Of a stretch of DNA of 64,000 nt, positions 16,616 to 26,034 are shown one piece after another; the first letter of the stretch is position 1, and each line of letters opens with the position of its first letter. Source of the DNA: Fusobacterium varium (GTDB lineage: Bacteria > Fusobacteriota > Fusobacteriia > Fusobacteriales > Fusobacteriaceae); contig AP017968.1 in NCBI GenBank assembly GCA_002356455.1, positions 2,914,001 to 2,978,000 of the forward strand, in the 5' to 3' direction. The notes beneath the pieces were generated by a model. It was not told the DNA's origin, did not search any database, and saw only the letters and a program-made list of their open reading frames with translations. The position numbers and the translations under genes are program-made.

Positions 16616-17735
16616 AATATTGATAATAATAGCATTTTATTCCACCATTGTATAATTTTCTATTTTTACTAGCTTTTCCACCAAAACATTTTTCAAATTC
16701 TTCATATGAAGTAATTATATAATAAGACCATTTTGGTATTCTCATTCTGCAAACATCTCCAAGAAGACCATACAGTCTTTCAACTGCTTTTTCATCAAGA
16801 AGTCTGTCTCCATATGGAGGATTTGTTATCAAACACCCTTGTCTAGCTTCCATTTCAATATCAAGGAAATTTTTACATTCCAATATTATATCATCTTCTA
16901 CTCCAGCTTTTTTTATATTTTCTTTAGCAATCTCAATAGTTTCAAGATCTATATCTGAACCGTATATTTGTACTTTTTTTTCATAATCTTCATTTGAGAA
17001 AGCTTCATCTCTTACTTCTATCCATTCACTTTCAGGAATAATATCCCATCCTTCAGAAGCAAAATTTCTATTGGCTCCAGGTGCTATATTTCTGGCTATC
17101 ATAGCTGCTTCTATCAGTATAGTTCCTGTTCCACACATAGGATCTAGTAAAGGCCTTTCTCCTCCTGCCCATCTTGATAATTTTACAAGAGCTGCTGCCA
17201 TAGTTTCTTTTATAGGAGCTTCATTTTTTATAGCTCTATATCCTCTTTTATGTAATCCATCTCCGCTTGTATCCATCATTACTATAAAAATATCATTATG
17301 AGCTTGTATCTTAATTGCATATAAAGCTCCATCTTCATAAAAATAATCTTTTTTATATCTTTCTTTCATTTTTTCTACCATAGCTTTTTTAGCTATTTTC
17401 TGTATATCTGATTTTGAAAAAAGTTTAGATTTTACAGAGCTTACCCAGCTTATAGGAAATTCCCCATTTTCAGGAATATAATCAGCCCATTCTATTTTTT
17501 TCATATTTCTAAAAAGATCCTCAAAAGTAACTGCCTTAAATTCTCCCATCTTTATAAATACTCTATCTGCACATCTTAAATGTATATTTGCCTTAACTAT
17601 GTCTTTTACAGTCCCATCAAATTCTACTCTTCCATTAAATGCTCTCACATTTTCAAATCCAAGCTCTACACATTCATCTTTTACAACACTTTCAAGCCCC
17701 ATAGTACTTGAAGCTATCAAAGTTATTTTTTCCAT
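16581..17735 (-). CDS. THUMP-domain rRNA guanine-N2 methyltransferase (RlmL-N/YpsC-like)
   Basis: A 384-residue RNA methyltransferase. The N-terminal ferredoxin-like/THUMP part covers about residues 1-165, followed by a class-I SAM methyltransferase domain with the SAM loop LLDPMCGTGTILIEAAM and the catalytic NPPYGDRL. The family (RlmL N-terminal homologs, often called putative N6-adenine DNA methylase) modifies guanine in 23S rRNA in known cases. Its ATG lies inside the end of the AI-2E family gene, with AAGGAG eight bases before, and its own 3' end overlaps the coiled-coil gene: three genes are translationally coupled. Confidence 0.9.
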   Translation of the reverse strand: MEKITLIASSTMGLESVVKDECVELGFENVRAFNGRVEFDGTVKDIVKANIHLRCADRVFIKMGEFKAVTFEDLFRNMKKIEWADYIPENGEFPISWVSSVKSKLFSKSDIQKIAKKAMVEKMKERYKKDYFYEDGALYAIKIQAHNDIFIVMMDTSGDGLHKRGYRAIKNEAPIKETMAAALVKLSRWAGGERPLLDPMCGTGTILIEAAMIARNIAPGANRNFASEGWDIIPESEWIEVRDEAFSNEDYEKKVQIYGSDIDLETIEIAKENIKKAGVEDDIILECKNFLDIEMEARQGCLITNPPYGDRLLDEKAVERLYGLLGDVCRMRIPKWSYYIITSYEEFEKCFGGKASKNRKLYNGGIKCYYYQYYGESNGKNGKK

Positions 17736-18856
17736 TTTTTCTCCTTTTTATTTTTAATAATTTTACTGCTATTGTTATTAGTTTTTTTTAACTGTATTTC
17801 ATAGATAAGTTTTATTATTCCAAAAGCTGGTACTCCAAAAAACATTCCTACTGGCCCCATAAGACTTCCTCCAATAAGTACTGCTACTATTACCCAGAAT
17901 GTACTCATTCCAACTGTTTCACTTACAATTCTTGGTCCTACAATCCATCCATCTACTGCTTGTCCTACCATCATTGCAATAAAAAGATATATTATTTTTG
18001 AAGGTTCTGCTAAAATTACCAAAAATATAGCAATAGCCCCTGCAATAATAGATCCTACATATGGTATCATATTTCCTATCCCTATCATCAAAGAACTCAA
18101 TAAGGCATATGGAACTCCCGTAAAAAATAATACAATAAAAGTCACAGCTCCAACAAAAGCAGAAGCTATTATCCTTCCCCATACATAATTTAAAAGAACA
18201 TTTCTTGACTGATTAAAAAAATCACTCATATACATTCCTTTTTCTTTTCCCAAAATTATTGTAAGGATATTATTTAAAAATTTAATGAAATACTCTTTAT
18301 CCAATAAAATAAATACAGCAAGAAAAAATCCTATAAAAAATTTACTCAATGCAACAGTCCACCATACAATATTTAAAAGAACTGATATTCCAAATTCCTG
18401 TAAATTTCCTATATTTCTTTTTAATAAGCTAATTATATTATCTTCTATCTGTTTTTCTCCAATTATCAGCAATTCTTTTTCTTTAAGAAAATCAAGAACT
18501 CTTTTTATAAGATTACCTAACTGTTCTTGCATATGAGGAAGCTTATTATACAATTCTTTAAAACTTTTTCCCAACTGTGGCAGTATAAGTCCAACAAACC
18601 CTGCAACTCCTATTATTACTAACACAATGACTATAGATACAGATACCCATCGTTTAAGTTTAAATCTATTCTCTAATTTACTCACTAGAGGTTCTAAGAA
18701 TATAGATATAAATAATGCATATATCATTGGTATAAGATAGCCAATATAAGTACTGTATATATCTTTAAAAGCATCATATTTCTGAAAAAAGCTTTGTATT
18801 AGTATAAGTATTATCCCAGCTCCTAAAAATTTTAAAAAAGTCCATTTCTTTTCCAC
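17723..18856 (-). CDS. AI-2E family transporter (PerM/YdiK/TqsA-like)
   Basis: A 377-residue membrane protein with about seven to eight spans. Characteristic segments are YLIPMIYALFISIFLEPLV near the N-terminus, GVPYALLSSLMIGIGNMIPYVG in the core and VGPRIVSETVGMSTFWVIVAV near the end. Members have been linked to AI-2 export, sodium/proton antiport and unknown transport, so the substrate is open. The frame begins with GTG. It is the third gene of a run that starts with psd and the NusG II-domain gene and continues into the methyltransferase with a 13-base overlap. Confidence 0.88.
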   Translation of the reverse strand: MEKKWTFLKFLGAGIILILIQSFFQKYDAFKDIYSTYIGYLIPMIYALFISIFLEPLVSKLENRFKLKRWVSVSIVIVLVIIGVAGFVGLILPQLGKSFKELYNKLPHMQEQLGNLIKRVLDFLKEKELLIIGEKQIEDNIISLLKRNIGNLQEFGISVLLNIVWWTVALSKFFIGFFLAVFILLDKEYFIKFLNNILTIILGKEKGMYMSDFFNQSRNVLLNYVWGRIIASAFVGAVTFIVLFFTGVPYALLSSLMIGIGNMIPYVGSIIAGAIAIFLVILAEPSKIIYLFIAMMVGQAVDGWIVGPRIVSETVGMSTFWVIVAVLIGGSLMGPVGMFFGVPAFGIIKLIYEIQLKKTNNNSSKIIKNKKEKKWKK

Positions 18857-18865
18857 TATTCTCGC

Positions 18866-19270
18866 CTACCTTATTACGAAATCTAAATCATCCCCATTAC
18901 TGCTGTTTTTTGAATCACCTACTATCTTTATTAAAAGTCTGTCAGGAACACCTATTATAACTTCTCCTGGATCTTTTATCCAGCCTTGTTTTACATTTAG
19001 CTTCAATGGTGAATTAGAAGTTGTAACTCTTACCATATTATCCTTAAATTTAACATTTACTCCTCCAAGGTTTGTATCAACAAAAATATCTCTTTCCTCT
19101 TCCTGCAGAGGATATACATATTGCAGATTTCCATCTACATATATTTCTACCTTAGAAGCTTTTTCTTGGGATAATTTTGTAATATTTATTCCTAAAGTAA
19201 TAAAGAAAAACAGAAGAAAGGAATATATAATCAAATCTCCTATTTTAAAATATTTTGCCTTTCTCTTCAT
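18866..19270 (-). CDS. NusG domain II-containing membrane-anchored protein
   Basis: A 134-residue protein with one N-terminal membrane span (LIIYSFLLFFFITLGI) and a beta-rich domain that fits the NusG_II family (VEIYVDGNLQYVYPL then the GWIKDPGEVIIGVPDRLLIKI closing strand pair). Such proteins occur widely in Firmicutes and Fusobacteria, often near lipid or thiamine-type genes, and have no established function. AAGGAG precedes the ATG. It lies eight bases after psd and ten before the AI-2E family gene. Confidence 0.8.
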   Translation of the reverse strand: MKRKAKYFKIGDLIIYSFLLFFFITLGINITKLSQEKASKVEIYVDGNLQYVYPLQEEERDIFVDTNLGGVNVKFKDNMVRVTTSNSPLKLNVKQGWIKDPGEVIIGVPDRLLIKIVGDSKNSSNGDDLDFVIR

Positions 19271-19278
19271 ATTTCTCC

Positions 19279-20184
19279 TTATCTTTTATGGGTAATTCCT
19301 ATTCTTTCTCCCATATATACTTTTGTTTCAATTCCTTTTTTAGTATTTTCAATTAAATCTTTATCTATCTCTATTTTATCTTTTTCAAAAACTAGTACAC
19401 AAGTAGATCCTCCAAAAAAGAAATATCCCTTTTCTTCACCCTTTTTTACAAATGAGTCTGGTGTATAAGTTTGCTTGATTCCTCCTACCATAGTAGCTCC
19501 AACTTCAAACATTGCTATATCTCCAAATTTTTCTGTACTTAGAATAGAATACTCTCTTTTATTTTCACAGAATATTCTAAAGTTTTTCTTAACAGCATGA
19601 GTAGAAACTGAATAATAGTATCCATCTATTAATTGACTTTTACTTATTTTTCCATCAGAAGGGAAATGAAACCTGTGATAATCTACTGGAGCTAATCTTA
19701 CTATAAGAAAAACTCCTCCTTCATATTTCTGAGCTAATTCTTTACTTCCAAAAAATTCTTCCAGAGTAAATTTATTCCCTTTTATAAAAAATTTATCTTT
19801 ATCACTTAAATTTTTAAATACTATTATTTTTCCATCTGCTGGTGAAACAAGTATATCCTCATCCTGATTAATTGGTCTTCTTCCATCTTTTAATTCTCTA
19901 TAAAAAAAATCATTAAATGAAGTAAATTCCTCTACAGACTTTTTCGCTTCCTCTATATTTATTTCAGCTTCTTCTATAAAAGATGGTATTTTCTTACAAG
20001 ATTCTCTGCTGTCCATTTTTTTTCCATAATATTCTGTAAGAAACTTTTTTCTTACTATCATATTTAAAGGAAGTTCTCCAAGAGGGTTATAATATAAAAA
20101 TTTCAAATACTTTTCTCCTGGCACTTTTTCCACAAGAATCTCTCCTGTTTTTCTCTCTATATATCTTATTTTACTAAATTCCAC
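19279..20184 (-). CDS. psd: phosphatidylserine decarboxylase proenzyme
   Basis: A 301-residue enzyme that turns phosphatidylserine into phosphatidylethanolamine at the inner membrane. The self-cleavage motif is FGGST near residue 255 (LGST in E. coli), where the Ser becomes the pyruvoyl group of the alpha chain. VSPADGKI, RLAPVDYHRFHFPSDG and VGATMVGGI are the other family motifs and include the catalytic His. Length fits the clostridial/fusobacterial group. The start codon is GTG. It is divergent from mgsA, with an 18-bp palindrome in the gap, and heads the run of genes toward the methyltransferase. Confidence 0.95.
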   Translation of the reverse strand: MEFSKIRYIERKTGEILVEKVPGEKYLKFLYYNPLGELPLNMIVRKKFLTEYYGKKMDSRESCKKIPSFIEEAEINIEEAKKSVEEFTSFNDFFYRELKDGRRPINQDEDILVSPADGKIIVFKNLSDKDKFFIKGNKFTLEEFFGSKELAQKYEGGVFLIVRLAPVDYHRFHFPSDGKISKSQLIDGYYYSVSTHAVKKNFRIFCENKREYSILSTEKFGDIAMFEVGATMVGGIKQTYTPDSFVKKGEEKGYFFFGGSTCVLVFEKDKIEIDKDLIENTKKGIETKVYMGERIGITHKR

Positions 20185-20205
20185 ACTATCACCCTTTTTT
20201 ATTTT

Positions 20206-20223
20206 GAAATTACTAGTAATTTC
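20206..20223. promoter_or_regulatory. 18-bp perfect palindrome between psd and mgsA
   Basis: GAAATTACTAGTAATTTC is an exact palindrome centred between two divergent genes, 22 bases from the psd start and 58 from the mgsA start. Its position and symmetry suit a dimeric repressor. The binding protein is unknown. Confidence 0.5.
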
Positions 20224-20281
20224 TCACAGAATTATTATATAATAACTATATCAATTAATTTCCAAGGGAGGAACTATAATA

Positions 20282-20650
20282 ATGGAAAGAATCGCTCTTA
20301 TAGCTCATGACAACATGAAAGATGAAATAGTTACTTTTGTAAAAGAAAATCTTGATTTCTTTAAAGATTTTGAATTAGTAGCTACTGGAACAACTGGGAA
20401 AAGAATAGCTGAAGCAACTGGACTAAATATCCATAGATATCAATCTGGACCAATAGGTGGAGATCAACAGATTGGAGCTGATATTGCTCTCAACAAAATC
20501 AAAGCCGTATTCTTTTTAAGAGATCCTCTTACTGCCCAACCTCATGAACCTGATATTTCTGCTCTTATCAGACTGGCCGATGTGCATAAAATCCCTATTG
20601 CTACTAATCTTTCTACTGCTCGTTTATTAGTGACAGCTTTAAAAAAATAG
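20282..20650 (+). CDS. mgsA: methylglyoxal synthase
   Basis: A 122-residue cytosolic enzyme that converts dihydroxyacetone phosphate to methylglyoxal and phosphate, a bypass that relieves sugar-phosphate stress. The family motifs are all present: [18 protein letters not shown] for phosphate binding, [14 protein letters not shown] with the catalytic Asp, [16 protein letters not shown] and ATNLSTA. Length is normal for the hexameric enzyme. GGAGGAACTATA precedes the ATG. It is a single gene, ended by a terminator shared with pncB. Confidence 0.97.
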   Translation: MERIALIAHDNMKDEIVTFVKENLDFFKDFELVATGTTGKRIAEATGLNIHRYQSGPIGGDQQIGADIALNKIKAVFFLRDPLTAQPHEPDISALIRLADVHKIPIATNLSTARLLVTALKK

Positions 20651-20657
20651 ATTTTAT

Positions 20658-20695
20658 ATGATGACTCTCTTATTTTTTACGAGAGTCATCTTTTA
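20658..20695. terminator. bidirectional terminator between mgsA and pncB
   Basis: GATGACTCTC pairs with GAGAGTCATC around an 11-base loop with T-rich flanks. On the minus strand the hairpin overlaps the last codons of pncB. Confidence 0.85.
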
Positions 20696-22202
20696 ATATT
20701 TCAGATTGTATAGTTTTTATCATATCATATTTTAATTTTATTAAATTTTCAGAAAGATCCACTTTATATTTATGAGGGTTTTCCAATCTCTTTCTTTCTG
20801 CTGATATTTTCTCTAAACTTTCCAGATAATATTTCTGAGAACCTAATACATCAAATAATTTTTCATATTCATCTGCAATAACTTCTCCATCTTTTACATA
20901 TGTTCTAGTAAGTTTTTTTACACTATATGCGCCCTCTTTTAAATCACTAAATTTAAAATCATACTTCTCATCTCTGATAGTAATATCTTTCCCATTTATT
21001 AATTTTTCTTTATCACTGTCATTCTTTACAAGAGTTACTAAATCAGCATAAGCTAATCCATCTTTGTCATATATTCTATATACTTCCTTAAATCCAGGAT
21101 TGGATATTTTTATAATGTCCTCTGATAATTTTATTACTGGTTCATTGTCTATTTCAACTATTTTATATACTCCTCCAAAGCAAGGATTAGATTTACTTAC
21201 AGCAATTTCATCTCCTACTCCATATGTATCTGCACATACTCCCTGTTCTCTCAATGATCTGATAAGTTCTTCATTCAATGAGTTAGTAAGGAATATTTTT
21301 GCCTTTGTAAGTCCTGCCTCATCCAACATAGCTCTGCATTTTTTAGAAAGATAAGCAAGGTCCCCTGAATCTATTCTTATTCCATATACTCCAGGATAAT
21401 TATCATCTATTCCACAAGCTTTGAATGAATCAATTGCATTTCTTATTCCTATTCCAATTGTATTATATGTATCAATAAGAAGAATGAGTGTATTTGATTT
21501 TCTATTTCTTCTATGTTTTATAAATGTATCAAATGCTATTCTTTCAGCATGACTTCCTACTCCAAAAGTCTGAATATATGAATGAGCCATAGTTCCTATG
21601 CTTGGCACTCCATATTTGTATTCAGTCATAAGGTTTGAATGACTTGTACATCCTCCTATGATAGCAGCTTTATTGCCAGCTACTGCACTGTCAAATCCAT
21701 GAGCTCTTCTGCTTCCAAAAGATGAAACCTGAACAGGATAAGCTGCTCTTGTAACTCTTGAAGCTTTTGTAGCTATTGCCATCTGCATATTCATTATATT
21801 TAATATAGGTGTTTCTAATATTTTTGCTTCTATTAATGGAGCTTTCACAGTAATAACAGGCTCATTTGGATATGCTATTTCTCCATCTCTCATAGCATAG
21901 ATATCTCCAGTAAATTTTATTTTTGAAAGATATTCAACTAACTGTTCTTCATGGATAAGTTTTGAAAAATACATTCTTTTTTCTTCTTCACTTGTACTGT
22001 TCAAAATTTCTATAAGATTAATCACTTCCTGTACTCCAGAAACTACAGCAAATCCTCCATCTTCTGTTTTTCTGAAAAACACATCAAAAACAGCTTCTTT
22101 TCCCTCCATATGCTCCATCAAGAAAATATCACTTTCTGTGTATTGGTATCTATCTGAATTTATCACTCTTGCAAACTCTGTTAAAACTATTTCTCTTTCC
22201 AT
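20670..22202 (-). CDS. pncB: nicotinate phosphoribosyltransferase
   Basis: A 510-residue enzyme of NAD salvage that joins nicotinate and PRPP. Characteristic segments are SFGSRRAHGFDSAVAGNKAA, GGCTSHSNLMTEYKYGVPSIGTMAHS (with the phosphorylatable His region) and, later, GVYGIRIDSGDLAYLSKKCR and TNSLNEELI. Length and the absence of an N-terminal extension fit the bacterial long form. AAAAGGAG precedes the ATG. Transcribed alone on the minus strand. Confidence 0.94.
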   Translation of the reverse strand: MEREIVLTEFARVINSDRYQYTESDIFLMEHMEGKEAVFDVFFRKTEDGGFAVVSGVQEVINLIEILNSTSEEEKRMYFSKLIHEEQLVEYLSKIKFTGDIYAMRDGEIAYPNEPVITVKAPLIEAKILETPILNIMNMQMAIATKASRVTRAAYPVQVSSFGSRRAHGFDSAVAGNKAAIIGGCTSHSNLMTEYKYGVPSIGTMAHSYIQTFGVGSHAERIAFDTFIKHRRNRKSNTLILLIDTYNTIGIGIRNAIDSFKACGIDDNYPGVYGIRIDSGDLAYLSKKCRAMLDEAGLTKAKIFLTNSLNEELIRSLREQGVCADTYGVGDEIAVSKSNPCFGGVYKIVEIDNEPVIKLSEDIIKISNPGFKEVYRIYDKDGLAYADLVTLVKNDSDKEKLINGKDITIRDEKYDFKFSDLKEGAYSVKKLTRTYVKDGEVIADEYEKLFDVLGSQKYYLESLEKISAERKRLENPHKYKVDLSENLIKLKYDMIKTIQSEILKDDSRKK

Positions 22203-22396
22203 ATCCTAACTCCTTTTGACACAAAAATATAGTCTATAAAATAATATGTTTTATCCTAACAATTATATCATTTATTTATCGTTTTTCCAAATTCTTATTT
22301 GATTCAAATCATTTAATCTATCAATTTTTACTTCTTGCAAAAGTCAGAAATTTATAATAGAATTAACTAGAATATAAATTATTTAGAGGTGAAAAT

Positions 22397-22855
22397 ATGA
22401 GAGCAGTTATTCAAAGAGTAAAACATTCAAGTGTCACTGTAGATGGAAAAATTTTGGGTGAGATAGGAAATGGTCTTCTTGTGCTTCTTGGTGTGACACA
22501 TACAGATACAGAAAAAGAAGTAAACTGGATGGCTTCTAAAGTAAAAGATCTTAGAATATTTGAAGATGCAGAAGGAAAGATGAATTTGGGACTGGAAGAT
22601 ATAAAAGGAGAGCTTCTGGTTATATCTCAATTTACTCTTTATGGTAATTGCATCAAAGGACGTCGTCCAGGATTCACAGAAGCTGCCAGACCAGACCTTG
22701 CTGAGCCATTATATAAAAAATTTTTAGAAAAATGCAAAAGTTTTGGAATAAAAACTGAATGTGGAGAATTTGGTGCAGATATGAAAGTGGAACTTCTTAA
22801 TGATGGGCCTGTTACAATGATAATTGATACAAAAGATATTGCAAATTTAAAATAA
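22397..22855 (+). CDS. dtd: D-aminoacyl-tRNA deacylase (D-Tyr-tRNA deacylase)
   Basis: A 152-residue homodimeric enzyme that removes D-amino acids, and Gly from tRNA-Ala, as a proofreading step. It begins MRAVIQRV, contains the active-site SQFTLYG and the cross-subunit Gly-Pro motif as DGPVTMIIDT near the C-terminus, and GRRPGFTEAA. AGAGGTGAAA precedes the ATG. Single gene with hairpins after the stop codon. Confidence 0.97.
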   Translation: MRAVIQRVKHSSVTVDGKILGEIGNGLLVLLGVTHTDTEKEVNWMASKVKDLRIFEDAEGKMNLGLEDIKGELLVISQFTLYGNCIKGRRPGFTEAARPDLAEPLYKKFLEKCKSFGIKTECGEFGADMKVELLNDGPVTMIIDTKDIANLK

Positions 22856-22856
22856 T

Positions 22857-22964
22857 AAAGAAGAAAAAAATTTCTTCTCTTATTTATAAAATTCTTTCTG
22901 TTGATTTAATAGCTGTCAAATGTTATCATATATCTAGATGTCATTCAGCAGCTATTTTTTTATG
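22857..22964 (+). terminator. tandem terminator-like hairpins after dtd
   Basis: First AAGAAGAAA..TTTCTTCTCTT with A/T-rich flanks right after the stop, then ATAGCTG..CAGCTAT followed by seven T near 22910-22962. The second looks like a true intrinsic terminator. Confidence 0.6.
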
Positions 22965-23061
22965 CTCTGAAAGGTATTTTTTATTTTGATTATATACAAA
23001 CTTAGAACACTGAGATATTAAAATACCTCAAAAGTAAAAAGTAACTATAGGGGGTGTTATT

Positions 23062-23694
23062 GTGCTTTATACATCACAAATTAAAAATCTTGATTTATTT
23101 AAAATCAAAGATGATACAGCAGACAAGGTATTTTTTGGATGTGACCAGGAGTGGTATCTGGAAGAAATACAACGTCGTGCAGGATGTGGTCCTACTACAG
23201 CAGCAATGCTTACACACTATTACAGATATATCAAAGAAAGTCCAGAAAAGCTTCCATGTATAAAAAGTTCTATGCTCTCTCTAATGAACGAGTTATGGAA
23301 ATTTGTTACCCCTGGAAATAAAGGAATACCAACTACTGAAATATTCTGTGAAAAATTTAAAACTTATTTAAAAGAAAAAAATATGACAGTTAATTTACAT
23401 ACTCTTGATGTTCCTGAGCCTAATGAGGATAAACCTTCTTTTGAAGTTCTTTTATCATTTCTTCTGAAAGCCCTTTCAAATGACAGACCTATAGCATTTT
23501 TAAATCTATGCAGTGGAGAAGAAACAACTCTTGATAGATGGCATTGGGTAATTCTTACATCCATTGACTATGATACAGAAAATAAGGTTATGCAGGGAAT
23601 TATATATGATGAAAGTATTGAGAAAAAGGTAGACCTTGCTTTATGGCTTAAATCTACTACTCTTGGTGGTGGATTTGTATATATGGATTATTAA
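23062..23694 (+). CDS. papain-fold (C39-like) cysteine peptidase-type protein, cytosolic
   Basis: A 210-residue protein without signal peptide. It has a probable catalytic Cys in RRAGCGPTTAAMLTHYY, at the start of a helix, and a probable catalytic His in DRWHWVILTSIDY, with Asp/Asn candidates further on, the order found in C39-type papain-fold peptidases. No transporter or bacteriocin gene is near, so the usual C39 role in peptide export is not indicated. Start is GTG, seven bases after AGGGGG. Substrate and role are unknown. A bidirectional terminator follows. Confidence 0.65.
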   Translation: MLYTSQIKNLDLFKIKDDTADKVFFGCDQEWYLEEIQRRAGCGPTTAAMLTHYYRYIKESPEKLPCIKSSMLSLMNELWKFVTPGNKGIPTTEIFCEKFKTYLKEKNMTVNLHTLDVPEPNEDKPSFEVLLSFLLKALSNDRPIAFLNLCSGEETTLDRWHWVILTSIDYDTENKVMQGIIYDESIEKKVDLALWLKSTTLGGGFVYMDY

Positions 23695-23698
23695 CTGA

Positions 23699-23738
23699 AA
23701 GTAAAAGAGATTGACTCGTCATCAATCTCTTTTACTTT
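23699..23738. terminator. bidirectional terminator
   Basis: AGTAAAAGAGATTGA pairs with TCAATCTCTTTTACT around a seven-base loop, between converging genes. Confidence 0.9.
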
Positions 23739-24597
23739 AAATATAATACTCATAATAGTCTGCTTGAAAATCTATTTTAAATCCTAATTTTTTATACAAA
23801 TTATAAGCAGGCATATTATCTGAATCTACATCAAGAATAGCTCTCTTTCCTTTTTCAAATGCTTTTTTCAAAGCAAAATTCATTATTTCTTCTCCATATC
23901 CTTTTCTTTTAAAAGAATTTCTTATCCCAAGCCCATATAAAAAAACTCCATCTTCAGTATAATTCATATTAAAAATACCTACATTTTCTTCATCCAGATA
24001 TCCTATATAGGCATCTCTATCAATTGATTTTATTGCATTTTCTACAAAATTTATACTTGTTCCTTCTGGCATTTCAAATATCTCTTCTGTCATTTGAGAA
24101 TATATTTTTTTATTTTTTTCAGTAACTATTTCAAAGTTTAATTTCTTTTCGTCATTCCTTTCCTGAAATTTTTCTTTTGAATAACTCATTGTATATTCTG
24201 ATCTTATCAATCTTATTTCACCAACTTTTTTAAGAACTTCTTTAGAACTTTCACTTTCGGGCTCAGTTACAAATAATATTTTAGATATATCATTTTTTCT
24301 TAAAATTTCAACAGACTCCTCAAAAAGTTTTTTGAATCTCCTTTCTTTTCTATACTTAGGATGAGTAAAAGCTGATATTTCTCCTTCTTCTTTTGTTGGC
24401 AGAAAAACAGTTAAAAAAGCTACTAACTCCTCTTTTTCATATCCAAGAAAAAAACAGGGAATTTCTTTATCAAAGTTTATTTCATTAGATAAAAAAACTT
24501 CTGCTTTAAGATTTTCAAATTCATTACAAATTTTTTGAAGATTAATAATACCATTTTTCTGTTCCTCTGTAAGAATGCATATTTTCTCTATTTTCAA
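23737..24597 (-). CDS. tandem GNAT-domain acetyltransferase
   Basis: A 286-residue protein with two GNAT folds. The N-terminal one (about 1-145) has FLGYEKEELVAFLTVF and ISAFTHPKYRKERRFKKL but a weak acetyl-CoA loop. The C-terminal one (about 150-286) has GLGIRNSFKRKGYGEEIM, a clear acetyl-CoA loop, and NMPAYNLYKKLGFKI. In such tandem proteins usually only one domain is active. Substrate unknown. It is a single gene between a terminator and the glyA promoter region. Confidence 0.82.
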   Translation of the reverse strand: MKIEKICILTEEQKNGIINLQKICNEFENLKAEVFLSNEINFDKEIPCFFLGYEKEELVAFLTVFLPTKEEGEISAFTHPKYRKERRFKKLFEESVEILRKNDISKILFVTEPESESSKEVLKKVGEIRLIRSEYTMSYSKEKFQERNDEKKLNFEIVTEKNKKIYSQMTEEIFEMPEGTSINFVENAIKSIDRDAYIGYLDEENVGIFNMNYTEDGVFLYGLGIRNSFKRKGYGEEIMNFALKKAFEKGKRAILDVDSDNMPAYNLYKKLGFKIDFQADYYEYYI

Positions 24598-24705
24598 TTC
24601 TCCTCCTATAAAAACATAAAACTTATATATTCTAAATCATTATATTACAATTAATTCAGATATCATAATTTATTTTAAAATTTAAATAAATTTTCTATTT
24701 TAATT

Positions 24706-24734
24706 TTGATAAAAAATTATTTTTATGTTATATT
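24706..24734 (+). promoter_or_regulatory. glyA promoter
   Basis: TTGATA and TATATT spaced by 17 bases, about 35 bases before the glyA start, in an otherwise featureless AT-rich gap. No riboswitch-like structure is seen. Confidence 0.65.
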
Positions 24735-24771
24735 ATAAAAATAACTTATTTTTAATTGAGGAGGGGAACCA

Positions 24772-26022
24772 ATGAAAGATTTAGAAAAACTTTTTATTGA
24801 TGACAAAGAGATCTATGATGCCATAGAAGCCGAGAAAAAAAGACAAAATGAAGGAATAGAACTTATCGCTTCGGAAAACTTTGTATCAGAATCGATATTA
24901 GAAGCAGCTGGAAGCGTAATGACTAATAAATATGCTGAAGGTTACCCTGACAAAAGATACTATGGTGGATGTGAATGCGTAGATATAGCTGAAAAGTTAG
25001 CAATTGAAAGAGCAAAAAAACTTTTTGATGTAAAATTTGTTAATGTACAGCCTCACTCTGGCTCTCAAGCCAATATGGGAGTATATAAGGCTCTTTTAAA
25101 TATAGGAGATACTATCTTAGGAATGAAATTAGATCATGGTGGACATTTAACTCATGGTAAAAATGTAAATTTCTCTGGAAAAGATTATAATGTCTATTCT
25201 TATAGCGTAAAAAAAGATGATGAATATATAGACTATGATGAAGTTGAAAAACTTGCACTGGAAATTAAACCAAAACTTATTGTTGCTGGAGCAAGTGCAT
25301 ATTCTAGAACAATAGACTTTAAAAAATTTAGAGAAATAGCTGATAAAATTGATGCTATACTTATGGTGGATATGGCTCATATAGCTGGTTTAGTTGCTGC
25401 TGGGGAACATCCTAGTCCTATTCCTTATGCTCATGTTGTTACTACAACTACTCACAAGACATTAAGAGGTCCTCGTGGCGGAGTAATAATGACTAATGAT
25501 GAAGAGATAGCTAAAAAAATAGACAAAGCTATATTTCCTGGAATACAAGGTGGCCCACTAATGCATATAATAGCCGCAAAAGCTGTTGCATTTAAACAGG
25601 CTCTTGAACCTGAGTTTAAAGAATATCAAAAACAGGTTGTTAAAAACGCTAAAGTGCTAGCTGAAGTTTTAAATGCTGGTGGATTGAGAGTAGTAAGCGG
25701 AGGAACTGATAATCATATGGTTCTTATAGATGTAAAAGCTAACAAAAATCTTACTGGTGCTCAAGTAGAAAAAGCTTTAGGTAAAGCTGGAATTACAGTT
25801 AATAAAAATGGGATTCCATATGATACTGAAAAACCTATGGTTACAAGTGGTATAAGAATTGGCTCTCCTGCTATGACTACTAGAGGTATGAAAGAGGAAG
25901 AAATGAAACAAATCGCCAATTTTATCCTTCAGGTAGTAGATAATATAAATGATGATAAAAAATTAATTGAAATTAGAGAGCAAGTAAAAGAACTTTGTTT
26001 AAAATTTCCATTATATAACTAA
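24772..26022 (+). CDS. glyA: serine hydroxymethyltransferase
   Basis: A 416-residue PLP enzyme that interconverts serine plus tetrahydrofolate with glycine plus methylene-tetrahydrofolate. The PLP-binding Lys is in [42 protein letters not shown] and [11 protein letters not shown] are all typical. Length is standard. GAGGAGGGG precedes the ATG. An IS1182-type element begins 13 bases after the stop codon, so the native terminator may have been displaced; hairpins at the left IS end could replace it. Confidence 0.98.
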   Translation: MKDLEKLFIDDKEIYDAIEAEKKRQNEGIELIASENFVSESILEAAGSVMTNKYAEGYPDKRYYGGCECVDIAEKLAIERAKKLFDVKFVNVQPHSGSQANMGVYKALLNIGDTILGMKLDHGGHLTHGKNVNFSGKDYNVYSYSVKKDDEYIDYDEVEKLALEIKPKLIVAGASAYSRTIDFKKFREIADKIDAILMVDMAHIAGLVAAGEHPSPIPYAHVVTTTTHKTLRGPRGGVIMTNDEEIAKKIDKAIFPGIQGGPLMHIIAAKAVAFKQALEPEFKEYQKQVVKNAKVLAEVLNAGGLRVVSGGTDNHMVLIDVKANKNLTGAQVEKALGKAGITVNKNGIPYDTEKPMVTSGIRIGSPAMTTRGMKEEEMKQIANFILQVVDNINDDKKLIEIREQVKELCLKFPLYN

Positions 26023-26034
26023 TATTAAAATAAA

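Noticed and set aside
24600-24771. Glycine or SAM riboswitch upstream of glyA
   Set aside because: The gap is short, very AT-rich and lacks conserved riboswitch elements; only a promoter is visible.
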